64,000 nucleotides of DNA from Cotesia glomerata (Eukaryota > Arthropoda > Insecta > Hymenoptera > Braconidae), in NCBI RefSeq assembly GCF_020080835.1, contig NC_058162.1, positions 21,210,144-21,274,143 on the forward strand. The letters are read 5' to 3'. The notes beneath the pieces are model-generated. The model was given only the letters and a program-made list of their open reading frames with translations, had not been told where the DNA came from and did not search any database. Made by a program: the position numbers and the translations under genes. Each line of letters opens with the position of its first letter. Position 1 is the stretch's first letter. Positions 10,798 to 23,449 of this stretch are shown one piece after another.

Positions 10798-11767
10798 AGG
10801 TAAAAGCCCCAATTATTGACGGGGGTCTAAATATTGACACCCTAAATTATTTTTAAATATATTTAGTTATCTGTATTAAGAATAACGATCAAATAAATTT
10901 TTATTAAATTTTAATTAATTAAAAAATTGATAAAAATCACTTTCAGTTCAAAATATTAAATATTAATTATTAAAAAAAAATAAAGTTAGCACCAATTCAT
11001 CAAATCAGCTTACGAGCGTCTATTTTCTTAACAATTTTGGTTAGAAAAGCATTTTTTTTAACTGCCGAGTTTAAATTAATTTTTTCATGTAATTATATGA
11101 TCTATTTTTTTTTAATTAACAATATATAAAATATTTATAAACTTAAATAATCGAAATTAATTGTATGCTTTATAATATTTAAATAGTGGGAGTCAATAAT
11201 TAGTTCATAATTTTTATGGTGAATCCCATATTGACAGCTAGTCAACAGCGCTATGACGCCTTTTTTTTTAGTATAAAATACGTTACGCGATTATATTATA
11301 TATACAAGGCTTTTAACTGTCAAATAACTCGGCGTGTTTTGGTGTTAAATAAGTTTTTGAATAAATTGTTATATTTTTAATAGTAATTAATTATCATGGA
11401 AATTATTATTAATTAACTTTAATAATATTGATTACTTTATATCAAGTTTTGATAAATAATAATATAACCAAATGATTCGACGCATGCGCAGTAGGGGCGT
11501 CAATAATTGGGGTTACGGTACGTCAATATTTAGATCAATCAGTTTTTCAACCCGTCAATAATTGGTGTATCCAGATCATCTATTTAATTATTTAAAATTA
11601 ATTAGTTAATATTACTGATTATCATTCTAAAAAAAGAAATTGATTAGTTAAAACATTATTTAAGACATTACCACAGACAAAATTCAACGATTTTTATATT
11701 TGATTGCTTGAAAAAAATGAAATCATAACTTCGTCTCTTATAGCGTCAATAATTAGGGCTTTTACCT
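10798..11767. mobile_element. TIR element with AGGTAAAAGCCCC ends (970 bp)
   Basis: The left end AGGTAAAAGCCCCAATTATT is inverted at the right as AATAATTAGGGCTTTTACCT. TA flanks both sides. Inside, the motif GTCAATAATTGGGG recurs (about 11496 and 11552), sub-terminally repeating the end. There is no ORF. It shares its end sequence with the 140-bp element at 52601-52740. Confidence 0.75.
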
Positions 11768-13161
11768 TATAAACATTTTTATTCTCATTATTAGCCTTCG
11801 AATAAATTAAAAATAGAGGAAGAAATAAAAAAAATAATAATTTTTGTTTTGAATGTTTTTTTAATGTTTTATTGCCTTTAAAAATTAATTTGATAAAAAA
11901 GCTTATTTCTCGAACATTTTTTGTTAAATACTACTCACAGTTTCAATATTGATGAATTAATTAATATTAAATTTTTACGTGAATTACATTTCTTTCGAAA
12001 ATTTAAAATAAATAGAGAACAAGATTAAATAAATTGAATAAATTTCCGCATCTGTTCTGAATCTTGATAAATTCTTCTCGCAATAGAAATTCTTTAACTG
12101 AATTAAACCGTTCGGAAGATAGTGAAGGTATGACGAGAATTTTTTTATAAAAAATTCTATTGCTGTCGTGCGTTATTACAAAATTTTGAACGTTATCCGA
12201 AAACTTTAATTCGAATATTTTATCGAGAAATGTTTTCCGATTTAAAACATACCTCAGCTTTTAATAAATGACACATTTATTTTTTGATATCCTTTTATGC
12301 AGAAGAAGAATTTAGGAAATTCGTCAAACTATCGAATGTAGATTAATCGATATTATTTTCAAATCAAATTTTTGCAACGTTATAGGTCATGGAGGTTTTA
12401 ATACGAAAAGTTAAAAAAAATTTATTTGAACCCAATTTTAAAAACCATTATTTAGTTTTGCTTCTTTTTGCAATTAATTTTTCCGAACTAGTAATTTTAC
12501 TACAATTTCAACCTTTTTCCCTTTTTCAACGGTTATCTCACTTATTTTTAATTTAGTTTATTAGCTTTTCGAGGGGTCTGAAATATTGCGGCAGTAGTAT
12601 TTTTCGTAACTACAAGTATACTTGAAAATGGTGTTTTAACCGCATTGAATTTTCACTTATGAGTATACTATAGTGAATAATAATGTATACGTAAAAAAAA
12701 AAAAAAAAAATGAAAAACAGTATTACAGTCGAACTTAGTTATGACTAGTTTGGAATCGTGAAATGACAGTATTTCTAACATTCTTTCCAAGAAATCAACT
12801 GTCACTCGGTAGAAAAATATTTGAGGGAAAAGTTTCAAACAAATATTAGTAATTGAAGAAGAAAGGCCTTGAACCGTATCGTCATAAGACATTCCGATTA
12901 CAATGAATTTTTATGTTAAAATTTAGAGTACTTTTGCTAAAAAACATTATCGTATCTCTTATAAATTCTGAAAGATGGCGTTAGTAGTATCTTATTACAT
13001 AACAACTGTTAAAAACGCGTTGTTCTACTACTTAACGTTTATTAAAAACAATGAGAGTTTTATATATGTGTAAGTTAAGGGTTTACAATAATATAAGTAT
13101 ATGGGACAATAGAGATTAAGATAAGTTATAGTGTATGAATAAGGATTTGTTCAAAAGTGGA
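11768..13161. other. A/T-rich non-coding DNA
   Basis: No gene or bounded repeat. ACTTGAAAATGGTGTTTT (about 12619) recurs as ACTTGAAAATGGCGTTTT (about 13280), a short direct repeat of unknown meaning. Confidence 0.35.
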
Positions 13162-13260
13162 GTCGTCCTCCCTTGTCGCTCGGGTCCTAAAGGTACTCCA
13201 AGGGTAGGGGGTAAGTACAAGGCCCGCCTGTACATCTCAACGTGGTGGAAGGGGGACGAC
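13162..13260. repeat. Short inverted repeat, G+C-rich
   Basis: GTCGTCCTCCCTT (13162) is inverted as AAGGGGGACGAC (ending 13260) around a G+C-rich loop. It is possibly a small MITE or a structured intronic RNA. Evidence is limited to the arms. Confidence 0.35.
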
Positions 13261-13385
13261 GTTACTTTCACAACTTATACTTGAAAATGGCGTTTTTTAT
13301 GTTAAAAAGCGGGTCTAAAAAAATTGTGGAAAGCTCACTATTCATTGATTATTTTAGTTTTTTCTTTGGATATATAATGTATATA

Positions 13386-14994
13386 GGGGAACCTGGGGCA
13401 CGACGGTCCCCCCTCAAAAATTAGGTAAACATTTTTTTTTTCAATTTCCCTCAAGTTATGACCTCTATGATGTTTTTATGATATTTTGGGCCAATAAGTG
13501 ATATGTAGGGCATAATGGACCACTCGAGAAAAAAATTGTAACGAAAAAAAAATTTTTTTTTTCAAATTGTGATAAATTTGTGGTAAAATGAATCAGAAAA
13601 AATTTAATTGAACTAAAAAATTTAATAAAAGATTGAATCATACCGGGGAGAGAGGTACACGACGGTCTCTGGCATAACGGCCCCTCTTATAAATTAGGTA
13701 AAATTTTCTTTTTCCATTTTCTGTCAACTTATGGCTTCTATGATGTTTTTATGATATTTCGGGCCAATATGTAATATGTGGGGTATAATGGACCACTCGA
13801 ACAAAAAATGACAAATTTAAAGAATTCATTATTTTAGGCCTTTTGAGATCAATGAATTAGAATGAATTTAATTAAACTGAAAAATTTAATGAAAAGTTGG
13901 ATTACATGGCTTATAAAAAATTGAAAACAGAGTTTTTTAAAATTAAAACAGTAATAATTATATTATTAATTATTGATCACGGTATCCTCTGCACCAGATA
14001 GAAACCTAATCTCAAAGTTTTATTTGAATTTCTCCAAGGATGTCTTACTTTACGTAATTCACATTTCTAATTTTGACATAATAAAAATATATAAAAAAAA
14101 AGGTCTGGTTCAAGATATTACGTATTTAAAAAGCTCAATCTGAAAACTCAACCTGTGATTTCAATCAATCTAAACTAATGTTACCAATTCATTGCTAAAA
14201 AACATCTCTTTTTTTTTCTTGTACGTAGGTTTAAAACCTCTGAGTGCAATAAAAGAAATTAATTCTATTTTTAATTATTATTTATTTATTAGCTTAACAA
14301 TAAAATTTATCATAATTTTTTAAGACGTTAACAAAAATTACACTTTGAATAAACCATGAAATATAAATGTTCGATGATTAGGAAATCACATCGAGATACT
14401 TTAATGAATATACGATTATTTGCAATGATCACAAACATATTCGTCAGATTAATCTTCGCCAATTCGTTCGCGAGAATCCTAAGACCATTTATTACAATTT
14501 TTACAATTGTATCCATGACTCTGAGGACTCTGAGGAAAGTCCATTGCAATACAGACAATGGCAATCGTCATTTTTATATTTAAAATGTTTTTTTTTTTTT
14601 TTTCAAATTTTTTGGTTTTGACCTTATTTTTTTTATTCTTATTTTTTTGTTTAATTGAGGTCGTTTTTTTTTTTGCTTCATGTTGATTTTTTTTTCTGTG
14701 AGTTCTCGGCGATACTCAAGACTAGTAAGAATCGTGGTTTTTCCTCGACGACGTTTTCTGCGAGGAGAATTTCTAGATTTTGATGGTAATAGCTTTAGTA
14801 AAAAAAATTTTTTTTTGTATGATTTTCTGGGGAGGGGGCCGTCGTGCCCCAGAAAATAAAAAAAAATTTTTTTCGATTTTTTGCAAAATTTCGACTGATT
14901 CGTTCGAAATAGATGGAAAATAAAGGAATTTGATGGTTGAAAGCCACAAAAAAGAAAAATCGGCTTAAGGGGGCCGTCGTGCCCCAGGCTCCCC
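13386..14994. mobile_element. Degraded pogo-like DNA transposon (about 1.6 kb)
   Basis: The ends GGGGAACCTGGGGCACGACG and (inverted) GGGGAGCCTGGGGCACGACG are flanked by TA on both sides, as expected for the Tc1/mariner-pogo group. Subterminal partial copies of the end occur at about 13641-13690 and 14828-14850. The minus-strand C-terminal remnant of a transposase (next entry) supports the pogo assignment. The catalytic region is missing or unrecognisable. Confidence 0.75.
14419..14788 (-). pseudogene. C-terminal remnant of a pogo-type transposase with Cys/His finger
   Basis: Translating the minus strand gives SPRRKRRRGKTTILTS, a typical basic linker of insect pogo-like transposases. A Lys-rich stretch follows, then DDCHCLYCNGL and SESWIQ. 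A one-base frame change gives CKNCNKWS, and the remnant ends in SDEYVCDHCK. These are the spaced Cys/Trp residues of the PHD-like C-terminal finger of that family. At least one frameshift and two stops show it is dead. ORFs in the other frames of this stretch are shadows. Confidence 0.7.
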
Positions 14995-17900
14995 TAATTC
15001 CAAAATACTTGAATATTGATAAAAATAACTTGATCAATTAACAAGTTTTCATTCTTGAAGTAACCGTTAAAGTAAAATGTTCAAATTTGATGTTTTTAAT
15101 GAAAAATTTATTTGCAATAAATTTTTATGGATTGAACTGATTAAAGTCAATAAAAATATGGGTTTAAGGCATGTACTTTTGAAATCATGGAATTTTAACA
15201 GTAAATATCTCTTAAATTAAAATGATGAAAAGTAAAGAGTACAGGATAAAGTAAAACGCGAATAAAGTTGAAAAATAAAAGGAAAACTGGTATTAATGCA
15301 ACAGATAAACTATTCTGCAAACTTCAGCAAATATGGTAGATTTAGTAAACAGAGCGCAAACTCATACGTTTCATTATCAGCCAAGATAATGTATAAGGTT
15401 AATTAATTATTTAGAATATTATTGTTATTATTATTGGCATTTACGGCAGCGTTTTCGCTTATTAAACAAACCAATCCATTATTCAACAGTCATACTTCCG
15501 GAGATGAATTGAATGTTATAAGTAAAACTAAAAATAATAAAACCAAGAGTTTGTCGATAGTTGAACTATTTTTTTTTTTAATTAAATTAGTTCGATGAAA
15601 GTTTTTTTAAATCACGGATTTGAACAAGCTTGCGGATGGATGGATTTTTTTTTATTAAATTTAGTCTGTGCAAATGATTTCTTTGTGTGTAACAGCGTCA
15701 AATATCCGTCGGACGGCAATCGACACTCGACTTCCTATAGCCATCGACGTAGACACGTCCACGGAAATTTCAATATCGAGTGCAAGTGAGGAGACTGAGT
15801 GAGATGGGTTTATATGCAGATAGATAGATAGATGGTTGGATGGATGAATACCAGAGGAGGTGGATGGATAGATCTGCCAGACATGCAGTAGGTGATGCTA
15901 GTCTGCTAGTTGTTGGTAGATTGAATACCATTCGAGTGGGAACTCGATGATTTTTAGACCCAACGCTTCTGCTTCTACTTTACTTATACATCTGACTCTT
16001 GACAGAAAAAAATACCAATCAAGAATATCGGTTGTCAAATTTGTGTGTGTCACTATTTGCCCAGGAAACTTTTTGAATTTAACGATTTAAGCTAGTTTTA
16101 TTACCGATATTATTTATATTTTTAGACTTCCGTTGGCAAATTGCAAGCGGAAATAATTATTGCTGGATTTCGTAGATTTATTTGGTTTTGTAACTGATAT
16201 TAGTTGATATTATTATATGACAATGACTAATGGCTAATTTTTAGCCTTTCAAGTTTGAATTTTGTTTTGTAATTATGGAGTATGTATCTATGCATTTGAA
16301 TATTGATTTGTGATACTTGCCGAATGAGGTTATCTATTTGAGTTTGAGAGTAGCAGTCGATACATTCAATCAACTTGGGATTCTATTAGATTTATTTACT
16401 TGAAAACTGATAAATTTTTAGTAAAGCTGATAATCATTTTTGCAAAAAAATAAGTTACTGTTTTTTATTACTTTCAAAGCTTTAAATGGTTACTGTTCTA
16501 ATAATAATCGTTGGAACAACGTAATTAATTATTTTATTATTTCATTACATTTGGAAAAACAAAATTGTAAAAAAATTATGAAAAAGATAACAAAGATTTG
16601 TAAATTTTTCTTTTTTTAGACCATTTTTATTCTTTATGAAAAGTAAGATCAGAAAAGCTAAGAAGTGCAAAAATTTTTAAGATAAAGAGTCATTTTTTCA
16701 AATATTTTCAATAGCAAATTTAATAAATTGGATATAGTTGATATGAATCAAACATATTTATACTTATCGTAGGTATTAATTTTAAATACAAGTTTTTTTT
16801 TATTATTTTTTTTAAATATACGCTAATAAATTAGATATCTTCGTTTAGAATACTGTATGGCTTCTCTTCTTCAACATTATCAATATTAGTAGCTCAAGAA
16901 AATCGATAATTAAGCAACAGATAAATCATGTTTAACTATGCTGGCTATTGCATATTATATAATTAGTCATAACTATGGCAAAACTGTTTTTGTGTCTGTA
17001 AGAGATAACACTCAGTTGATTGAATAAAGATAAATTAGACAATAATTTTTAAGGTATTTAAAAATTTTAATTTATTGGTAAAATGTTTTAAAAAAACAGC
17101 AATTGTAGAAATTAATAAATTAATATTGAAAATCAATCGCTTGTATGTGATGTCGGATCAAAAAGTAGTATGCTTGTTTGCGTTGCTATAAAACATCAGA
17201 AAAAGGCATTTGTTTTTAGAACAAATGTTCACGTTCTTCACAATATTTATCTCTTCCTGCAGGATTAATTTATAGGTAAACAGACTCGAAAACTACACAC
17301 ATTTTATATGTTTACAGGGAACTTTATTAGAAGCTAACATTAATTACCTTCTATCTACAGCGTGAAAACGTGTCGGAAAATTGAGAGGCAATTTCAGTTT
17401 TTTTCTCCCTAAAATTCGCATAGTTTTTCGTTACGAAATAGTGTAAAAATAATACAACTGTGCTCACGCTGGTCAAAGCACGGCTTGAAAGACTGGCGCC
17501 CAAAAGTGGCTCTTACACACTTGAGAAGTTTAGCTTTAAATAAATTAATTATTTAGTAAATTATGATTTAATTTTTACGTAATTTTAGGGCAATTGAGCA
17601 TGAAATGAAGGTTAAAAAAGCGTTATAAAATAAATAAAAAAAAATGTTATAAGGTCAGTATTTGAATTTAGGTATTACAACCGGAAAAATTTAATAAAAG
17701 ATGTAATACAAAAAATTTGCATGTGTAGCTCCAGTTTGAAAGCATCTGGTCAACTCTATAGTTGGGTATATTTTCTGGTGGTTTTTATTCGCATGAGAAA
17801 CGTCAATGATATTGAATTCATGACCAAGCATAGCCGTCTAGGTTAGAGGTTTCATATCTTTTTCTCGCCAGATCTACCTACTATCTTCATATTTATGGGT

Positions 17901-18170
17901 ATTTCCACCAAAATTTAAACTTCCTTCCGTTTCTTACTAGCAATATAAATCGAACTGCCTTTCAAACATACACCACTGTATCATCTGATTCCATGACTTA
18001 TAAAATAATGCTTTTATTTCGCCTTACTCCAGCTCGTAAAACTTGAAGCTAAAGCGAGTTTTGTAAAAGCTACGTAGAAATGCTTCCCTGAGTAAAGAAA
18101 CAATAAAAAAAATGCATTAAGACATTAAAATTAATATGTTTGTTGTTTTCTAAGCGAAAGTTATTCTTCA
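14995..18170. other. Unique non-coding DNA with one richer island at 15.69-15.98 kb
   Basis: No coding exon found. 15690-15980 is less A/T-rich (GTCGGACGGCAATCGACACT) and carries a GATA-type microsatellite (15818-15850). It is a candidate conserved intronic element on composition alone. The small ORF 15595-15789 is not convincing. Confidence 0.35.
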
Positions 18171-18262
18171 TTTATGCCGAAGAATGTGTCCGTTTGTGCG
18201 AACGGATATGCTGTAATACTGCGTGAAACTTTATGGGTTCAATGCCCGTAGATCACTTCAAG
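18171..18262 (+). other. Possible tRNA-like module (e)
   Basis: TATGGGTTCAATGCCCGTA is a B-box-like loop on a short GGG/CCC stem, about 55 nt after GTCCGTTTGTGCGAACGGA, itself a hairpin. No convincing A-box. It is weaker than the other modules. Confidence 0.25.
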
Positions 18263-20339
18263 AGTAATTATATTACGACTTGTGATGTGTAACATTTTTT
18301 TTGTAAAAATTTTTCTTACATTATTATTTATTATTCTGTTTAATTAATAACATAATTTAAGTATAAATTATGCAAGCACGTTGGCTGCACCTGGGTATTA
18401 AAAATAATGAGTCAAAGTGGATACAGTTTTCTTGTAAATTCATTAAAACTATTAAGTTATTAAACAAGTCTTTAACTTTTTATTTGTAAACGAGGATATT
18501 CTTAAGTTCACAAACTTTGTAAAGCAGTAATAGGAAACGCAAACTAATTAATCCTGACTATTTGACGATTTAAAACTTTCATTTTGTTAATGCTTATTAA
18601 AACTTTTGTAATTTTGCTTGTAATTTTTGTTTGTTGATCACTGACTTTATATTTAAATAAATTATTACATAAATTTTGGAAATCAAAAACTCAAATATGT
18701 GCGCTTAAAATACTCATATTTTCACGAAAATAAATAATCGAATTCCTGAAAATACATTTAAACAAAAATTTTTTATTACAAATTTTATATTGTTTAATTT
18801 CAACGGTTTTCTCTAAGCTGTTACTTGAAAAAAACTCAAAGCATAGTGATTAAATTTTATTCAAAATTTAAGAGCATGAATATAGTTTGTATAAACATCA
18901 AAATATTAATTACAATTCAAAATTTTTTTTACATAAATTTATCGCAGCAAAAATTTATCATTAAACATTTTCAATCTTAAAATTTCCATGCTAGTAGTTT
19001 GAAATAAAAAGAGTATTTTTTATTAATTGACCTTTTATTTTTACTTGATATTCAAGTATTGTAGAAATATGAACCTTACAAAAACAAAACCTTACAAGCG
19101 TTAAAAAAAAGTGAATTTAAAATAATACTTAAGAAAAAGTTATTTGCAAATAAAAAATAATTGTTTAGCATTATTAAGTTATAATGTAAATAAGCATTTG
19201 CTTAAAGTCGTAAAGTACATTCATAACTAATTAATTTCTCTTTACAGACAATGATTTTTTATCTATAAATGCATATTATGTGATCAGTGATTGTATATAC
19301 TCTTAAGAAACTGAGTCATCGTCATAAGTCATAAGTCATCATTACAATACATATTTATTGAAATTATCATATACAGAAAAAAATAATCTTCATTTTCATA
19401 AAATTTCAGATAGATGTTTCTTTGCGGCATTAATATTTATTAATTACTATAAAAATAAAACCTTTTTTCAGTTTATTATCTCTTCCTTATTTTCTTCAAA
19501 ATTCCATCAGAGTAAATTTTAGTAAATTTTTTGACTTAAAATGCTTTAATCAAATCAAAGTATAAAAGCAATTAAATCGAAGAATTTATCGAGTGACACA
19601 GATAAAGACTGAAGAAATGCGATAATTAAACCTTAAACTTAATTAGAGGCATCAGTATTATATGTTATATATAGGAGGAGTAGAAGGATGTAGATGATGA
19701 GATACAGACATATGTACGAGAATATACATATTAACTGTCTACGATAAATTATTCAGTAGACCACGACACACTGTCATCAAATATTAATCATCCCTCTCGT
19801 CTAAAGTGCCTTAATCAATTTAATTGTTTCCTCAAATTACATATGTCTGTTTTCTGCTTTAAATGCATAATTTCACGAACTGTTGGCATATAATTCATTA
19901 ATTTCCCGATGGAAAACTGAACAGTGACAATCATGAAAATATTTCTCCGCTAAAATAAATATTAATTACGTATTACCCATCGTGTCTATTACGATTATTT
20001 ATCATTATATTATTATTACTCTATCAAGAAAATTTATTACAGTATTAGATTGAATTTATAATCAGCGATAATAGATGATGATTATCCGCCGATCGAGTCT
20101 ACAATTAATTAGATAAGATAAGATCGATTTAACTTTGTTCGTAACTATTTAATTGGAAATTCAAGACTTTAATTTTATCCTTTCCATTTATTTCATTTAT
20201 CGGTACCTTGATCATTTATTTTGTTTCTTTATTTACTTCTGTTTTTACAGCAAATATAGGTACTAATTATCGATTGTAACGGAGTAGAATTTAAAATAAA
20301 AGCTTGGAAAATCTGCAGGATTCCGACAACCTTAGATTT
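18263..20339. other. Unique A/T-rich intronic/intergenic DNA
   Basis: I see no gene or repeat with clear bounds. 19640-20110 is slightly less biased and could be regulatory. Confidence 0.35.
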
Positions 20340-21040
20340 CCTGATAATCTAAAATGAGCAATTTTTTTTGCGGATTGATTTCTCGGTTTTCGACCACCAA
20401 ATTAATTCGTTAAAAAAAAAAATAGTTAATTTAATTCTAAAATTAAATGATATTTCCTCGCATCTAAAAAATATTTTCCACGTGCCTTAAAATTCAGTTA
20501 TTTTTCTTCAAATAAAACTTCAAAAAAAGAAAACGGCGTATTTGAGATTACAAAAGTCTTTTTCATTTCTCAGCGTCAACGCTTGGCCTCACCCACCTCT
20601 CTCGTATAATTTACTTTAAGTAAAGTGGTAATAAAATATTTTTAATGAGCAATTTCTTTCACAGAAAAAGCTTATTATTTTTTGTAACAATTGATGTTAA
20701 CGATATTAAGTCAGTCAACTGCAGTAGCATCCAATATAAGAAAGACGCCCCAGGAAATAGCGAGCAAATAAGGAAGACATAAAGCCTCCGGAAGAAGATA
20801 TCAAGAATATAATAACAAAAACAAAAAATACAATAAAATCAACCGAGAGAGTATGAAAGTGTAATCGAATGCAGAAAAAGATAATTGAAATGTGAAATTA
20901 ATAGAATATTTCCTTTTTGCAAATTGAAACAAAATGTTAAAGTTATTGGATATTTCCTTTGATTGGGCTTTGTAACAAACATTTTCAAAGGACATTTTGT
21001 TCATTTTGTTACAAGCGAATTTATACGCGAAATATGTTTT
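20340..21040 (+). repeat. Dispersed 700-bp repeat, copy A (inverted copy at 59370-60090)
   Basis: It shares long blocks with the reverse strand of 59370-60090: CATTTCTCAGCGTCAACG, ATATTTTTAATGAGCAATTT, ACTGCAGTAGCATCCAATAT and CGCCCCAGGAAATAGCGAGC. Identity looks around 80%, so the copies are old. No TIR or long ORF was found at either copy, so the type of element is unknown. Confidence 0.75.
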
Positions 21041-21179
21041 AATTGCAACAGAAGTAGAAATTAATCAAACTATTTACTTAAGCAAAGAATATCAAAAGAA
21101 CGATATTCACGGTATTCCGTCAGCAAGACGGGCTTGGAATGCCTGGAATACGGTATACATATTACATATCTTGGAATAA

Positions 21180-21700
21180 CTGGCAGCTGAGTGGATGTGA
21201 TTGAAATGGTTGGTTGGTCAGCAGTATTGTCAAGATAGACAAGGAGATGAGAGAGGTTATTCAGAACAGGGGTTTTAGAGCACGTTGACGTTGAACGTTT
21301 GATGTTGGAAATGTTCTACGCAGTTTATAGTGGACTTACACGATCTGTCAGGATCTACATCTTCATTCGGCTGGCATATACATGCTATGCATACAAACAT
21401 ATATGTTGAGGTACATATACAGAGGGAAGTTTGAGCCTGAGTCGAATTGGAGTCTGAATCAGTCAGCTAGCACGATTGGTTCAAGTAGTACGACAAGGTG
21501 TTTAGACATGAGCAAGGGAGTGGCCTCGTTACCACATCCGTTTGCCAACTGCCTGCCGGAGTTGAAATCGATTGCTTTGCTTATGGTATCAAGTTTCCTT
21601 GACGGGTATCATTTTCGGACATATTATCCAGTATTCCTGCCGACGTTTAGGTGCTCAATGATCGTCTTAGAGAAGTTATTTGATGATTAGACTAGATGTT
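21180..21700. other. G+C-richer island of unknown role
   Basis: A markedly more balanced composition than its neighbours. It holds a 102-aa plus-strand ORF (21382-21690) with no recognisable domain. No splice-site context or homology is visible to support a gene. It could be a conserved regulatory element or the relic of an exon. Confidence 0.3.
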
Positions 21701-21890
21701 AACTGTCTTGGAATCTATCTTTGATTTAAAGTTTGCCTAACAGACTTGAGACTTGATTTCTTGATGAGCTGTTAAACATTAACAAGTTACAGTTTCTAAG
21801 TAAACTAACAGAATATGTTCACTTAGCATATTATGTTACTTTTCGAAATGTAAGAAACTTTTCTAAATTTTAAATGCAAACTGCCAGTTA

Positions 21891-22139
21891 CACGGAGAAA
21901 AAAAAACAACACTGGTTAATATTTTGTGCAGTACTCAGTACTGCTTTGGAAGAAAATGAGGTTAGAATGTTTGGGACAGTAGAGAGCGCTGCATAAAAAC
22001 TACTGACTATTGTCTGCACATTACTGAGTCGTGTTCTGGCACTAACCAGTCGTGTTTCGTACAGCATTCACTACTGACTATGAACATTTTTCTAATATTT
22101 GTACGAAACAGTAATCATTGCTGTTTTATTTTCTCCGTG
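21891..22139. mobile_element. MITE, CACGGAGAAAA ends (249 bp)
   Basis: The left end CACGGAGAAAAAAAAACA is inverted at the right as TTTTATTTTCTCCGTG, with TA duplicated on both sides. The body has repeats of ACTACTGACTAT and CGTACGAAAC-like boxes. Non-autonomous. Confidence 0.75.
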
Positions 22140-22259
22140 TACAGTCAATAAACTGGAAATTGAAAAATGGTTTTTTTTTTTTTTTTTTTTTTTTTCGAAT
22201 GTTGTAAGTGTAACTATCCAATTTTTTTTTTTTTTTTTATTAAGAAAAAATAAAGTACA

Positions 22260-22753
22260 CACTGAGAGAAAAGTGCATAGTTAACTAAATTATAACATCA
22301 CAATTATGAAAATATAGTTTTCTGAACTTTTTTTTTGAAGTTACTCAAACTATGCATTAGTTTAAGTAACTATTGATAAATAGTTATATCGACTATATTT
22401 TAATAAATATGTTTTTGTTATCGCGTTAAACAAAAAGTTATTAGGTGACTGAAAGGTTTTTACGGACGACGTCTCAGATAGCTGAGAAGATAAACTGGAA
22501 GAGCCCTTAGTGCGTAACCAAAAGATCCGAGTTCGATTCTCGGTCCGAGCTATCCGAATTATTTTTTCTGTTTTCTGAGTTAAAGTTAATCAAGATGGCT
22601 ATTAAGCTGATATTTAACTGAAAATAGTTTAAGTAACTATCTATTGGGGTTCAATATAATAAATAATGTTAGGTACAAGAACTGCAATTAAATAGTGGTG
22701 ATGCTATTTAACTAGATTTTCCTAGTTCAGTTGACCCTATTTTTCTCTCAGTG
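22260..22753. mobile_element. MITE, CACTGAGAGAAAA ends (494 bp) carrying a tRNA-like module
   Basis: The left end CACTGAGAGAAAA is matched by TTTTCTCTCAGTG on the right. Inside, TAACTATTGATAAATAGTTA-type boxes flank the tRNA-like module at 22465-22552. There is no ORF, so transposition would need an enzyme from elsewhere. Confidence 0.7.
22465..22552 (+). other. tRNA-like Pol III promoter module (b)
   Basis: The A-box-like TAGCTGAGAAGAT is followed about 45 nt on by CCGAGTTCGATTCTCGG, a T-arm with a B-box-like GTTCGATTC. A T6 run follows within about 15 nt of the module's end. The module is centred in a TIR element. It does not fold as a normal tRNA over its acceptor arm. Confidence 0.5.
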
Positions 22754-22974
22754 CAAGGCGTTGGTTTAAACCAATGTAGCCAATCCAATTTTTCTATGTA
22801 AATTTGTTTGTCAGTCGCCATCTAGCGCTCGACAATTGAACTTACTGAGCGAGTATTACGAAAATACTATGTTACTGAGTGGATGGGACTTTTATCTACG
22901 AGTGATGTTGGCGTAACGAATGAAGCGTGTGTATTAATGCATGAGTGCCAAAAAGTGCTGAAAAGCATTATCCA

Positions 22975-23190
22975 CCAAGTTCATACATAAATTAACATAA
23001 TCAACATAAAATGTTACACAATATCATGTTGAAAAAACAATTAGTCATATTATAATGTGGAAATGAGTGATGGCAAATACTTATTAATGGAAGATATATC
23101 TTTTGTAACTTGTAATATTTGTTATTTTATCATGATATTGTACGAAATTTTCTTATGGGTCGGCTAATCGTGAATTAGTTGTTAAATAAA
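22975..23190. repeat. MITE relic related to 44762-44975
   Basis: It shares TTACACAATAT, ATAATGTGGAAAT and ATATTGTRCGAAAT with the palindromic element at 44762-44975. The palindrome is less complete here. Confidence 0.5.
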
Positions 23191-23449
23191 GTTGTAGAAT
23201 TGATTTTACTTTAATTTAAAATAATTTACTAAGCGTTCATACTAGAAGCGGGTAAAATTTTGACAAGTATTACGAAAAATTTTCAATTCAGACGTTGTAG
23301 ATTTTCTAAATATACACAGTCAAATTTAATACGAATAACAATAGTTTGAAAAACGAAAAACACGCTTTTATAGAAAACCAAACTGAAAAGTAAATGAAGT
23401 GGATCAAAATGAAGTCCAAATGAGTCGGTTACAAAAATACAAACATACA

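Noticed and set aside
14328..14583. ORFs on both strands within the pogo-like element
   Set aside because: The meaningful frame here is the broken transposase tail. These are other frames of the same sequence.
21450..21500. A further A-box/B-box pair
   Set aside because: The boxes are too close together and the B-box is poor.
22170..22284. Poly-Phe ORF
   Set aside because: Translation of long T runs.
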